Of a stretch of DNA of 64,000 bases, positions 1-10,890 are shown piece by piece. Below the pieces are notes generated by a model. It saw only the letters and a list, made by a program, of their open reading frames with translations, did no database searches and was not told the DNA's origin. The position numbers were made by a program, and so were the translations under genes. This DNA is from Montifringilla adamsi (taxonomy: Eukaryota; Chordata; Aves; Passeriformes; Passeridae). Position 1 is the stretch's first letter, and each line of letters opens with the position of its first letter. Location: positions 7,418,815 through 7,482,814 of the forward strand of contig JAGGNK010007448.1 of NCBI GenBank assembly GCA_017590115.1, given 5' to 3'.

Positions 1-99
1 GGGATGACGGGGGAGGGATAAACCAGGGCGAAGCCGAAGCTGAAGTTGCCCAGGACAGCGGCAAACACAGCCAGGTAGAGCCGCTTGTTGTGGAGGCTC
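1..99 (-). CDS. SLC2A6: SLC2A6 (GLUT6) coding exon 2, 5' part only
   Basis: On the minus strand this reads SLHNKRLYLAVFAAVLG, then NFSFGFALVYPSPVIP, and runs off the left edge. It closely matches the start of human GLUT6, a class III facilitative hexose transporter: the end of the cytosolic N-terminus, the first membrane helix and the GNFSFG stretch. The acceptor is a pyrimidine-rich CCTCCCTCAG ending at 100. It joins exon 1 in frame, the split codon giving R34. The remaining eleven or so helices lie outside the window. Gene order with MYMK and ADAMTSL2 agrees with the human locus, which supports the assignment over other GLUTs. Confidence 0.93.
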
Positions 100-623
100 C
101 TGAGGGAGGCACGGACAGACAGGGACGTGTTGGGTGCCAGCAGAAACTTAAACCCTGCTTCCCCCAGCCTTGGCCGAGGCTCTGGTGACACCCACGGTGG
201 GATTTTCCTGGGGAATGGCTCTGCACAGCCCCAGGCTGGTGGGGTTTCTCTTTGCTAGTGCTTCTCTCTGTGCCAGGCAGTTTTCAGGGGGTTCAACAAA
301 GCAAGAAAAGCAGAAGCTGGAGCTGGGTGGCACCAGGGACCCAGCGGCAGCCAGTTCATCCCAGCAGCGCAGGGAAAAGGTTCTTTCAAAGCCCCCGTGC
401 CCCCAGCAGGACCTCTTGCCCCCAGAAGAGTCACACAAACCCATCAGGCTTCCAAGTGGACTCACCCAGACACCTTGGGCAGGATGAGATCCCGTCTCAA
501 AGCAGCTCAGCAATGGCAGGAATATGGAACAGCTCTTCCCTCAGCTGCCCCCTGCCCACTGCCCTGGGGATGGGGGGCACAGCCCAACCTCTGCCCCCTC
601 TGTGGCCCTAGACTGCTCCTCAC
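100..623 (-). other. SLC2A6: SLC2A6 intron 1
   Basis: 524-bp intron with GT donor (GTGAGG, minus strand, ending at 623) and AG acceptor at 100-101. Open frames on both strands here match no exon or family. No repeat recognised. Confidence 0.85.
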
Positions 624-724
624 CTCAGGTACTCCTTGTCGAGCCTCCTGGCAGTGCTCTCGGGGAAGGTGTGGTACGAGGAGCTCGTTTTCCTGACCAG
701 GGGCTCGCGGTCCCTGCGCTCCAT
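624..724 (-). CDS. SLC2A6: SLC2A6 coding exon 1 (start codon)
   Basis: ATG at 724-722 on the minus strand opens MERRDREPLVRKTSSSYHTF and continues PESTARRLDKEYL plus two bases of the next codon. The human protein starts differently but keeps an acidic-PLL motif and a DTFPE stretch; here they are EPLV and YHTFPE. The start was chosen as the first ATG in a frame that splices cleanly into the conserved first membrane helix. The second leucine of the N-terminal dileucine sorting motif known for GLUT6 is valine here. The segment is the cytosolic N-terminal tail. Confidence 0.88.
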
Positions 725-900
725 GGCCGTGCAGGGCTGTGCTGCTGCGCTCAGGGCGGATGCTGGGGCTGCCCAGGGGAAGGGGAAGAAGAGGCAGCTG
801 AAAGCGAAAGGGGAGAGGTTGCCTGGCGTTGCCTAATCACAGAAATCTGTGCCTCGTGGGCTCACACCCAGCTGCCCCTCAGCAGGAAACTGGGGGGGCC
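725..900 (-). promoter_or_regulatory. SLC2A6: Probable SLC2A6 5'UTR and proximal promoter
   Basis: Lies immediately upstream of the SLC2A6 start codon. G-rich purine runs occur at 775-815. I see no TATA box and cannot place the transcription start. Assigned by position only. Confidence 0.35.
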
Positions 901-3900
901 GGAAAACCAGCAGGAGGAGAGCCACGGGGTGACAGCAACGGTGACAGAGGTGTCCTGCAGTCTTCACCCTGCCCAGCCCCATGGACACCAAACCCTCCCA
1001 CTGCAGTGCCACTTGCAGGGATGGTCCTCACAGAGCTGGGTTCACCAGCAGAAACATCCCTTTGCCAAGGTCACGTCTCTCCCGTTGAGGAATTGGTACC
1101 AGTAAGACCGGCCCAGTGCTGCCTCTGTTTACAAGGGAAAATTCCATCTGTGGGAGCTTCCAGAGCCACCCTGGGAAAGGGTTTCCAGTGTAGAACAGAG
1201 GTGGGGAAGAAGCAGGAGAAGAAAGCAGAGGGAGGTGAACATGGGGTGGGCACAAGGAGCAGGGGACGGGGATGAAGGGCAGTGATGAGGATGGAAATGT
1301 GAGAGCGGCATCTCTGCCACACTGGGTGGGCCCCAGGCTGCCCATGGGTGCATTTGCTCCCCCCAACCCCTCAGGGCTTTGTGGGCACTGTTGTGCTGGG
1401 ACATCTGCAGGTCCAAACTCACGCTGTAGGAAGCCCCAGGCTGCCCATGGGTGCATTTGCCCCCTCACCCTGCTCCCCCCAACCCCTCAGGACTTTGTGG
1501 GCACTGTTGTGCTGGGACATCTGCAGGTCCCTACTCACGCTGTAGGAAAGGGCTTAGTCTGTGTCTTCTCAGCTCTGAACCCAAAGCCCCTTGGATTTAA
1601 TTAGCAAAAGCTCTATTTCCCCAATCTACCACAGTGCTCCTCTTGTTTCCATCATTCCCCTTGGTGCTTTTTGGAACATATGGGTGGTTTCTGCACCCCC
1701 AAGCCTGCGTGGGGGCTGCAGTGCCACCTCAGGAGCTGCTGTGTCTTCCCTGCGTGCAAGCTGGTTCTCCTTCTGCAGCCACCAAGAGCTGCATTTGCTG
1801 TCTGATCCTGCAGGGGATTTACAGCTGACTCAGGCACTCGGGGCTCTGATTTCCCCGTAGGGAGAAAGGTCATGGATTGGTGGGACAGAGGGGTGAGCCG
1901 GACAGCTCATCCAAAAAAATGTTCAGCTCTGTGTTGGTCTGAGCAGGGAGGTCACAACAGACCTGGAGCTGGTCCCTGTGCCCGGGGCTCCCCTTCCATC
2001 AGCAGGCACCATCAGTTTCCTCCCTTGCTTGCACTTTACTCCATGAATTTGGGCTGGCTTCCACTACATGATTTTGCAGCATCCATCCCTGAAACACAGA
2101 GGGTTCTCCAGTTTCTGTGCAGATTTGTCAACTGCTTCAAGCAGGAAATTACTTTGTGTCTTGAAAACCCTCCAAGCACCTGTAACTCCTGGAAGGGAGC
2201 TGCTCGGGGGGAGCTGCTGTCTGTGCTGCTCTTGGCTCAAGGCTGAGCCCCTGGGCTGGTCTGTCCCCAGTGTCCCCTGAGGGAAGGGGTCCCTCAGTGT
2301 GGTGGAACAACTCCTTGCACCACATCCTCACTCTGCCCTTTGGTGTTTTTTTTTTTTCCTAAAAGTCCATTTTTGGTAAGGAATAAAGGATCCACCACCT
2401 TGCTCCAGATCTCCCTGACCTGCTGTGGGTCCTTCCAAGACAGACAAGGGGTGGGTGAGGTGAGAGCAGACGCAGTGGCAGTGTGGTCTCTGGTGGGCTG
2501 TGCTTGGCCATTGTCACATGGCAGTGCCTCCAGCCCGTCTGCAGCAAGTAACAGCTCCAGGGTGAGCTGGGGAGGGCTGAGGTGCCCACTTTGGGAAGGC
2601 AGAGCAACCCCTGGCTGATTAAAGGGCAATCTGGTTTTGTTGAGAGCTGTTGGCTGCCTCGGCTCAGTGATGCATTGCTCCAGCTCCCCAGGACCTTCCT
2701 CCCCCCCAACAGCTGGGAGATAGATCACGAACATACGCAAAAAAATAACCAGCATCAAAGCCACTTGGCAACTCAACTAACCCAATCCATAAATTAATTT
2801 CTATCCCTCTTGTAAGGGAGAAATCAGTCACTCCTCAGGGCTATCCATCTCTATCGCTCATCTGGCCACATCCTTTCATAAATCTTGCTGTGAGTCTGAG
2901 CTGGTGAGTGCTGGATCAGGATGGAAGAACGCCCGGTGTCTGTGCTGGGTTGGGGTAGCCCTGGGGCTGGTTTGCCCTAGGCTGGGGCAGGGATGGTTCT
3001 CTCTGCATCCCCCACATCCTGAGGCTGGAGCAGAGCTGGGGTTTTGCAGCGTGGTGCTGCTTAGTGGGTGATTTTGGGGAACGTGGTCCCTGCTGAGGAG
3101 CCATCAGGGTGGCGCAGAGGTGAAATGATGAAATATTTCCTTGCACATCAGTGTGTGCTGGGTTGGCAGAGCCATGCAGGAGGTGGCTGGTGGCTTCTGG
3201 GGACACATGGGGTGAAGGTGGGTGCTTGCTGGGGTCTGTCCTGGTGTTGGATACACCCCTGGGAGGTGCAACTGGGGGACTCCCAGCTCAGGAAGCATCT
3301 CCAGCTGCTCCTCCCACAGCTTTTCAAAACCCCACGGCTTTGGAAAATAATGCCTGCACCCCCAGCTCCCCGTGGGCACCAGCACCTGGAGCCCAGGTTA
3401 GCTTTTCCAACCAGGCAGACAGAGCTCAGCTCTTCCCTGGCTGAATCCCTCAGCCCACTCTCCCCCCAGAGGAGAAAATCACCACCTTTCAGGCTGCCAT
3501 CTGTTTATTTTGTCCGACTCTGAACTTGCTGAAACGTCTTTCGGTGGATGAAGGAACGCAGAGTAGAAGAGCAGAGCCTGGCAGGCTGCATGGTGAGTGG
3601 AAAACAGTTTTTTGGGGCTTTCTGGAGTTTGAAGGCCTGATGATGGATGTGCATGAGAGGGATGGTAATGGCTTTGTGAGTATCCAAACACAGAGCAGAG
3701 GAATAACTCTGCCTGATAGACTGAGAAATGTGTGTGGGACAGGATCCTCCCCGCTCCAACACGGAGCTGAATGATGGAGTGCTGCAGGTTTTGGGAAGGC
3801 AGGCTGGCATGGGCTGCATGTATTGGAAAAAAGGTGCAAATAGCTTTGAAATCCTGTTAAATCTCTGCTGTGAATGCATTGGAAAAAGCTGCATCTTGCT

Positions 3901-5166
3901 TTGGAATGAGGCTGGAGGAGTTTGCAGTGATCTGAGAGGGACTCGCTGTGGTTTTGACCTGCTGGGCAGGGCTGGTGCTGCTTGTGCCTCCTGGCTTCCC
4001 TTTTCCTGCCTTCCCACTCTGCTCCCAGTGTCCAGACCTACTGACAAAAGTGATGGGTTTATGTGGAAATTTTGCGGGGATAAATATTTGCCTGTCAGCA
4101 GGGCTGGGTCCGAGTGTGATTTCTCATGTGCCATTTGGAAATGACATTTCAAAACAAAATTAAAATTTCCCATTGAGGTTATCTGGGGTTTTTTTGTTGT
4201 TTACAAGCTGGAAAAATGGTTGAATTTGAGGGATTTCCTTGTTGCCATGCAAGTGCAAGAGTTGTTCATGTCCCCATGTTTGGAGTGAGGGGTTTTAGTG
4301 TCCCACTTCCAAGCTGGCTACCTCAGGAGCTGGGATGAGCTGGAAGATGTGTGTGTGCCCTCAGCTGGGTGGGGAATGTACCAAAAGTGGGATATTTAAC
4401 CTGCTTGGGGGACTTTTTTTGATGTCACATGAAGTCCCATGACCCACAAATTCCAGTGGCTGTGGGTACAAGTGAAACTGGGACAGTGCATAAAAAGGGG
4501 ACGTGGGGAAAGGTTCTGGGTTTCCAGCCCTTCCTGTGCCATGTGGTGACTTTGTCACTCTCTGTGATTTCTGTCACAGCTTTGGGTGTGAGCAGGGTCA
4601 GGGCAGGACATTCTGCTGGATCCTGAATGTCCCCAGGGCTGTGGTGGCTCCTGAGAGAGGCAGGGATCCCTGGATGTCCTTGCACCCCCTGGACCTGTCC
4701 TGCCTTGCCTGGAAGCTGTGGGGTCACCTGTGCAGTGACAAATGCAGGACTGGGCGTCCCCAGGGATGCTGAGCTTTTGGATTTTCCCCAAAATCCAGTG
4801 CTGGGCAGGATGAGCTGGGATGTGGCAGCTTCCAGTCTTGATGGCTCTCAGTGCCCTGGTGCTGAGCCAGGACAGGGTTTGGGTGCTGGGTGAGAACTTG
4901 GTGAGCACAGGGCTGCACATCCACGGGAATCCCTGCAGGGATGTCTCCAGGGCAGGCCTGAGAGGCTGATGGTGACCTTGGGATGAGGATTCTGCCACTG
5001 CCAGGCTCAGCCCACATCAGGATGCAGCCACAGGGGCTAAAAATTGAATTTTAAGAACAAATGCAGGAAATATCCTGGACATCCAGAGGTACCAGCAAGG
5101 TTTTTGATGCTCTGTGTTTGCTGGCAGGTGGCAGGATAAATAAAATTATTTGAAGAAGAATTTTAA

Positions 5167-5167
<1 letters not shown>
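901..5167. other. Intergenic, no gene recognised
   Basis: About 4.3 kb of moderately GC-rich unique sequence between SLC2A6 and MYMK. The many short open frames show no protein-family similarity and no consistent splice structure. The only structure noted is the tandem duplication at 1331-1550, listed separately. Confidence 0.6.
1331..1550. repeat. Two-copy tandem duplication, unit about 103-117 bp
   Basis: Unit 1 (1331-1433) and unit 2 (1434-1550) both begin CCCCAGGCTGCCCATGGGTG and both end with CTGCAGGTCC, a short variable stretch, and CTCACGCTGTAGGAA. Unit 2 carries about 14 extra pyrimidine-rich bases. The two are otherwise nearly identical, so the duplication is fairly recent. Confidence 0.9.

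Positions 5168-5214
<47 letters not shown>
5168..5214. repeat. (AT)n microsatellite followed by T-tract
   Basis: About 14 AT dinucleotides (5169-5198) run directly into about 17 T residues (to 5214). This is a typical length-variable simple repeat. Confidence 0.95.
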
Positions 5215-5457
5215 CCTCTGGATCTGCTGGGCCAGGCTTTGGAGCAGTGCCTGTTGTGATGCCATAACCTGGATTTTTTGGATCCCCCTTCCCTTGCCTA
5301 CTTCTGCTGGGTATTTTGAAGTTGAAATTACTTTTTCTTTGATGGCAAGGACTGGATTTCTTTACACTTGGGACCAAAAATCTCCCCCCTAAATTCCTGA
5401 GAGCTGCTGCCTGCTCCCTCTTTGGCTCTGTGTGGGTTTTGCCTGTTTAATATGATT

Positions 5458-5478
5458 AAAAAAAAAAAAAAAAAAAAA
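5458..5478. repeat. Poly-A tract
   Basis: 21 consecutive A residues. No retroposed gene body could be recognised upstream, so it is listed only as a simple repeat. Confidence 0.9.
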
Positions 5479-7559
5479 GAGGAAAACAAAACATATCATT
5501 TCCTTGCTTTAATGTGAGCCAATTATGGCTCACAGGCTGTTAACTTCATCACCACTTCTTCCAGCAAAGCCCTTGGTAAAATAAACCACAGCAGAGCTGC
5601 CTTCCCTGGACCTGCTGTCCATCACAGCCTCCAGCCACGGCATTTTATCCATCCCCCCTGGCTGGAAAAAAAAAAAAAAACAAACCCAGTGGCTCTGTCC
5701 CACACATGCCCACTAAAATATCCCAGCACTTGTTGTACATCTGCTGACGGACACCAACTGGAAAGGAGATTAGGGCTCAGACTCGGGCTGGGCTGTCTGC
5801 CCCTCCTAATGAGGAACACATTGGAGCGCGCCCGCCGCTCCAAATGGCAAAATCAGGAGGCTTTGGGAGGGTGGAGGGTGCCAGGGCGTGGGACAGAGGG
5901 GTTGGAGTGTGCCAGCAGCCAGGGAGAGCCCACAGGGGCTGTGTGGGGTGCTGAGCCCAGGGGACACCGGCAGCTGGGGACACCTGAGGTGCTGTTGGGG
6001 CTGGCCCAGGGTACCAGGGATGCTCTCTGTGCTGTCCCCAGGGCCCTCCTGTCCCTGCACTGTCCTGATCATCACCCCCAGTCACACCCTGAGGCAGGTC
6101 TGACCCCTCCAACCCGGGCATTGCTGGCTTAGGGAGCTGGAGCTGGGTGGGATCCAGCCCCTGTGAGATCCCACATGCTGTGGGGCACCTTTTGTGTGGT
6201 GTTCCCAGCTGCTTTGCCTTGGGAAGAAAAATGCTCTGGGCATTTACAAGCCTGTCAGGTCCATCCCCAGGAGCAAGGTGCAGGGTCCCTGCCTTTCCCA
6301 CCTTTGGCCACTTCCATTTCCCTGGAGCCATTTCCCTGGAGTTTTGCACTGGGATCCACAGACCCTGAACCCATTTGCTGGTGACTGCATCCCCATCTCC
6401 TGAATTGCTCCTTCCCCTGGCTGGGATCCAGGGCAGGAATGTTAATTTATTTTTATTTATTTTGTGGCTAATTTGGGACTTTGGGCAGACCTGATACTGC
6501 CTTCTCCCTCTGCTGCAGTATCCTATAAAAAGGCCAAGATGAGCTGGGATTCCCATACAAGGGCCAGTGGGAGGCAGCTGCACCTCAAAGCAGAAGAATC
6601 AGGAGCTTCTGATAAACCCATTTTTATAGGCACCTTTTAACCTGTTTATCCTGCTGTCAGAAAATCTTGTGGATGGAATTTGGAGTGAAAGCAGAGACCT
6701 GAAAGCACATTTTTGCCCAGCTGCTGATCTGTAAATGGGATAATCTTGTTACAGCCACCTGTTAGTCCTGCAGTGACTCTTGAGGATTTCTGGCAGACAT
6801 TACATTATTTTAATGGCATAACAGTGTCCTGTCCTGTGATCCTGGGTTGTCCCCAACACCCCAGCCCTCAATTGCTTTCCCATTTGATATCACTGAAAGT
6901 GACACTAAACATCTTCAATTAAACCAAAGTGGATTGGAGGTTTTGGAAGCTCATGGTGCACCAGGATTTTATTCAGGGCCCTTTAGGATGAGCCCTACAT
7001 ACCTTAGAAAAATCCTCAGTCACCTTCATGACTTGGAGTTTCTCTCAATTCTGTGACTGGATAGAGGAGAAAAAACCCCAAAAACGTGTCCTTGCCATGG
7101 GAGTTAACTCAGAGCCACGTGCCCATGCCATGGAGCCCCTTTCCCTTCCCACCAGCTTTGCTGCAGCTCCTCTGGGATGTTGTCCCTGCACTTTTAAACC
7201 CCACAGGCCGTGTGTCCCCTGCAGCCCCTGAACTCTCGGTCACCCGGCAGGTAGGGCTGACCCCAAAATTCATTTCCCTTGGGAAAGCCTCCTAAGCCCC
7301 TTGCACATCCCACTGCCCCCCGGGTCCCTAACGGGTGAGCCAGACCTTGCAGGAGGATGGGATGTGAAATCCAGGAGCAGGGATGGCAGGTGTCACCCCT
7401 CGCTGTGTCCCTGTCCCCTCCAGGGAGCTCCCTGGAGTTTTTGGGTGTTTGGTGCCCCTGGGGCTGTGCCCATGTCTGGAGGAGCTCATGTGAAAGCCAT
7501 TAAAAAGCGTAAGGAAAGGGAGCACGACGGTTGGGAATGGTTTTGTTTGGGTTTCTGAA
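5479..7559. other. Intergenic, no gene recognised
   Basis: Unique sequence. A 268-codon open frame on the minus strand (5777-6583) has no recognisable domain, has proline/glycine-rich GC-driven composition, and is treated as chance. Confidence 0.55.
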
Positions 7560-7795
7560 ACGTGCGCATGAAAACACTGTGTGGTTTTCTGACAAATTTG
7601 AACCAGCGCTGCTCAATCCGCTCCAGCGCTGCTACTGTTGATCTTGCAGACTGTAAAGCATTTATTGGAGCTGCTTGAGGCGAACTTAAGCATCTGTGGA
7701 ATAACAAGTCCAGGAAGTAATTGCATCCACAAGGAAAATATTTTTATGTATAATTCAGTGACCCATTTTATAAACATTGCGGTTCCACCTTGGAC
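7560..7795. promoter_or_regulatory. Candidate non-coding regulatory element
   Basis: A compositionally distinct AT-richer block inside GC-rich surroundings, with homeodomain-like cores such as GTAATTGCAT near 7718. It contains CAGCGCTGCT twice (7605-7635). There is no open coding structure. Only an alignment to other birds could show whether it is conserved; offered as inference. Confidence 0.2.
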
Positions 7796-7868
7796 TTTTT
7801 TTTTTTTTTAATCCTTTTTTTTTTTACTTTTTTTTTTTTTTTTTTTTTTTTCTTTTTTTTTTTTTTTT
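7796..7868. repeat. Long T-rich tract
   Basis: 73 bp almost entirely T, with only A and C interruptions. Apparent phenylalanine-rich open frames across it are low-complexity artefacts. Confidence 0.95.
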
Positions 7869-9049
7869 CACCCGCAGCCTTTCCTCTCCGAATGTCTGGG
7901 TTTAGTGATCCATGTGGGGCTGTGTTTAGTCACTCTGTGGTGAGGGTTTGGCGTGGCATGGGGTGGGGAGTGGAGGGGAAAACCCTGGTGCTGCAGGGAG
8001 ATGAGGGTCCAGCTCCGAAGGTGGCACCATGGTGGGGTGCTCCAGGGAAGCAGAGACAGCGTGGATTGCTCCTGCTGAGCTTGGCAGGCACAGAGGAATT
8101 GTTTCGTGGCAAAAAACTTTTCTTTCTTCCTCAGCAAACCAGCTTTACGAGAAGATGAGTCACTTCCAGCCTGGGTGGCACAGTGCTCGCACGGGTCTGG
8201 GGACCTGGGGACTCCATGGCCTCTTTTTGGGGTTTTGGGTGTCATTTCCAGTAGAAATTCACCCCTGCCCCACCTTGTCACCCCAGGAGTTCTGTTTGCT
8301 CTCACAGCACAGGTGGGAGCTGGAAGGAGCTGCCTCACAAAGATCTTTGTACCCTGCCTGTCCCCTGACAGGACAGCCTGGGCATGGCCACTTTGGGGAC
8401 AGCAATGGATACAGGTGTTTAAATGGGTGACAAAGAAACAGATTTGCTCTGACAGAACAAAGGTGTAAAAAGATAAAGCTGCAAAACACTGTGTTAAAAT
8501 TACACTGAATTTTTGCAGTGTTAATAATGGCACCTTACCCAGGGTAGAGCTGCCACTCCTGGCGAGTGGGGGATTGATGGCCTGGGACCTTGCTCCCCCT
8601 TTTCCTGTCATGGATTTGTTGGCATCTTTCCACCTTGGGAGGAATGAAAGTTTGACTCAAACTGAGTGGTGAAAGGCCTGTGGCTGCTGTGCCATAGGAC
8701 CAGTGACATCTCCTGTGTCCCCATCCTCGCTGTGACACTGGGGACGTGACTGAGCCCCTGTCAGTGCCTGTGCTGCTGGGATGGACCCGCCACCTTCATC
8801 CCAGCTCCTGTCCCTCTCTCTGTCCCTCTGCACTGGGCATGGCTCAAACAAAGCCTGGCAGGGCTGAAAATCAGAGAGTGAAACTCAAGAATGAGGTGCC
8901 AGGCTGAGCCTCCCTTGCTTTTCCCATTGCTCCCATCACCCCCAAGCTGCTCTGCCCAGGGAGCAGCGATGCCAAGGGCAGCCACAGCCCCGGGGCCAGG
9001 CCTCGCTCCAGGAGGGAGAAGAAAACAAAACAAAACAGGCTTGGAAGTA
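7869..9049. other. Intergenic, no gene recognised
   Basis: No coding exon, RNA gene or recognisable transposon seen. A 247-codon minus-strand open frame (7868-8611) lacks any family signature. Confidence 0.5.
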
Positions 9050-9260
9050 AATATTATCTGAATATAGAGGAACGCGATGTTTCTTCATATGGGTCTAGAA
9101 TTTCTGCCTTTTAACAGCTAACCTTGACTCAGCCAATATCCACAACATGCAGCTCTGGCCAAAATATGCTGGGCCTTAAAGTACCACAACAGCTGTTTTT
9201 CTTGCTAAAATATGACATTAAATTTTTTGGACGGCTGGATGCTTCCTTGATGAAAGTGGA
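9050..9260. promoter_or_regulatory. Candidate muscle-type regulatory element (E-box, A/T box)
   Basis: An AT-rich block containing the palindrome AACAGCTGTT at 9188-9197, which is the preferred MyoD/myogenin E-box core. About 10 bp away is CTAAAATATG, which partly matches the MEF2 consensus; a second similar AAAATATG lies near 9162. MYMK, a direct myogenic-factor target, is the next gene, about 12 kb to the right of this block and downstream of its 3' end. Function is inferred from motifs only. Confidence 0.25.
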
Positions 9261-10689
9261 ATAAGGGGCTATTTTTCCTCTCCCTCTTCCCCTCTTCCAG
9301 CCTTTCCTCCTCCTTCCGTGCAGGGTGATAAAGCAGGAGCCTTTGCAGATATCCCATGTGAGCAGACCCCTTGGGCCAGAGGGGAGGGAACTACAGCCCA
9401 GGGGAGGGGGCTGCTGCTCACTGAGCCCCCCCTTGCCCTGGCAGGGTCAGTGCCAGCAGCAATTTCACATCTTGTTTTGGCCATGTCAAAATTTTCTGCC
9501 CTTAAGATGAGGGCGCTGCTCGAGGGATGGGGCTGGTGGGTTTTGTGCTTCAGATCCTCTGTTGTCACAAAAGGGACAGTTTGGGGCTTTCCAAGAGCTC
9601 CAGCTGTGGTCAGTGGTGTGGGGCAGGAGCCTGGTGGCCACGTCTGAGTGAGCCAGTGCTGGTCCCTGTCCCTGAGCTGAGCAATATCTGGGGAAATGGC
9701 TGGTGGTGTGATCTGGCACTGGCTGGGATCTGCCCTGCTTTGTCCTGAGACACCAGTGAGGGCTTTGGCAGGGTTTGGAGCTCTGCAAACAGTGCTGCAG
9801 TGGCTTTTGCTCTGGTGGTGTCACCGGGTGTGACAGGTGCCCTTCTGGACAGCCCATCCACGGATGAGCTGCATTCCTCAGGATGCAAGAGGCACAGAGA
9901 CGGGGATTTGCAGTGGAATCACTGCTCTGAGCCTTAAAACACAGGAATGGCCATGGTGGCAGCAGGGATTTGTGGTGGCTGGGGACAGCAAGGTGGCTGC
10001 TCCTCAGTGCTGTGGCCATCCACAAGCAGCATCACCCAGTGGCCCCTGTGTGTGCTCTGGGGCACTCGGGGCTCACTCTCACCTCAGGGGTGATGGGGCA
10101 ATATCAGGATGGGGTGTCTGCTCCCCACGGGCTGTCACTCCTTGCCCAGCTTTCCGTGCACAGCGGAGGACAAACTCCCTGCCCTCCATGCCTCATCCTC
10201 CGCTTCTTTGCCCTTTATTTTAAAGATCAGCTCAATTTTAATGGGAGGCAGAAGAACTTTTAAAGTGGGGAGGTGGTAACCAAGCCGGGATGGAGGTTCC
10301 ATTGCCCAGAGCCTCTGGGGCTCATCGATTTCTCCCTGGAGGATGGTTGATAACCCAGCGAGGTGTGGCACGGACAGGCTCCCGATCTGGGATTACCCAT
10401 TCCTCCTCTTATTTCCACAACAATCCCACTGCAGGACCTTCTTCATCCCCGCTCCTGCCGAGCTCTCAGCGCTGTTTATTTAGGAGCATCCACGGGTGCT
10501 CACGGCCAGGATGCCCTCGGGGGGTGCCCGGGGTGCCCGGGGTGCCGGGTCCCGGTGGTGCCCGTGTTTTTGGAATGGGATTCGTTCCCTTTTCCCGGCC
10601 GGCGAGCATGTGGTTGGAATTAGCGGCGCGGCTGCAGGGGGAGCGGGCAGCTGGGTTTCTCCGGAGCGTTTCAGTGCTTAATCTCTGAA
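9261..10689. other. Intergenic, no gene recognised
   Basis: GC-rich unique sequence. Short tandem-like GGGTGCCC repeats occur near 10520-10545. No gene recognised. Confidence 0.5.
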
Positions 10690-10890
10690 GAATGCAGAAT
10701 GTCTGTCTGGACGGCCCGGCCAAAATCAACTCCGCGGCACGGGGAGGCCAATATAAACGTTCATGTTTTGTGTCACCGAGATTTCATTAGATGTTTTTTA
10801 TGTAATTGCATAAGTCGAACTACCGTGATGAAAATGCCACAGCGAGCAAATGGGATGAATTGTGAAACCTCTCGTTCGAGGAGGCACTGG
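10690..10890. promoter_or_regulatory. Candidate conserved-type non-coding element
   Basis: About 200 bp, AT-rich and CpG-containing, unlike its flanks. It carries TATGTAATTGCATAAG (10799-10814, homeodomain/C/EBP-like) and TTTCATTAGATG. It has the look of an ultraconserved-style regulatory block, but that is inference from composition. Confidence 0.22.

Noticed and set aside
5777..6583. 268-codon minus-strand open frame
   Set aside because: Proline/glycine/serine-rich GC-driven composition, no recognisable family, no splice or promoter context.
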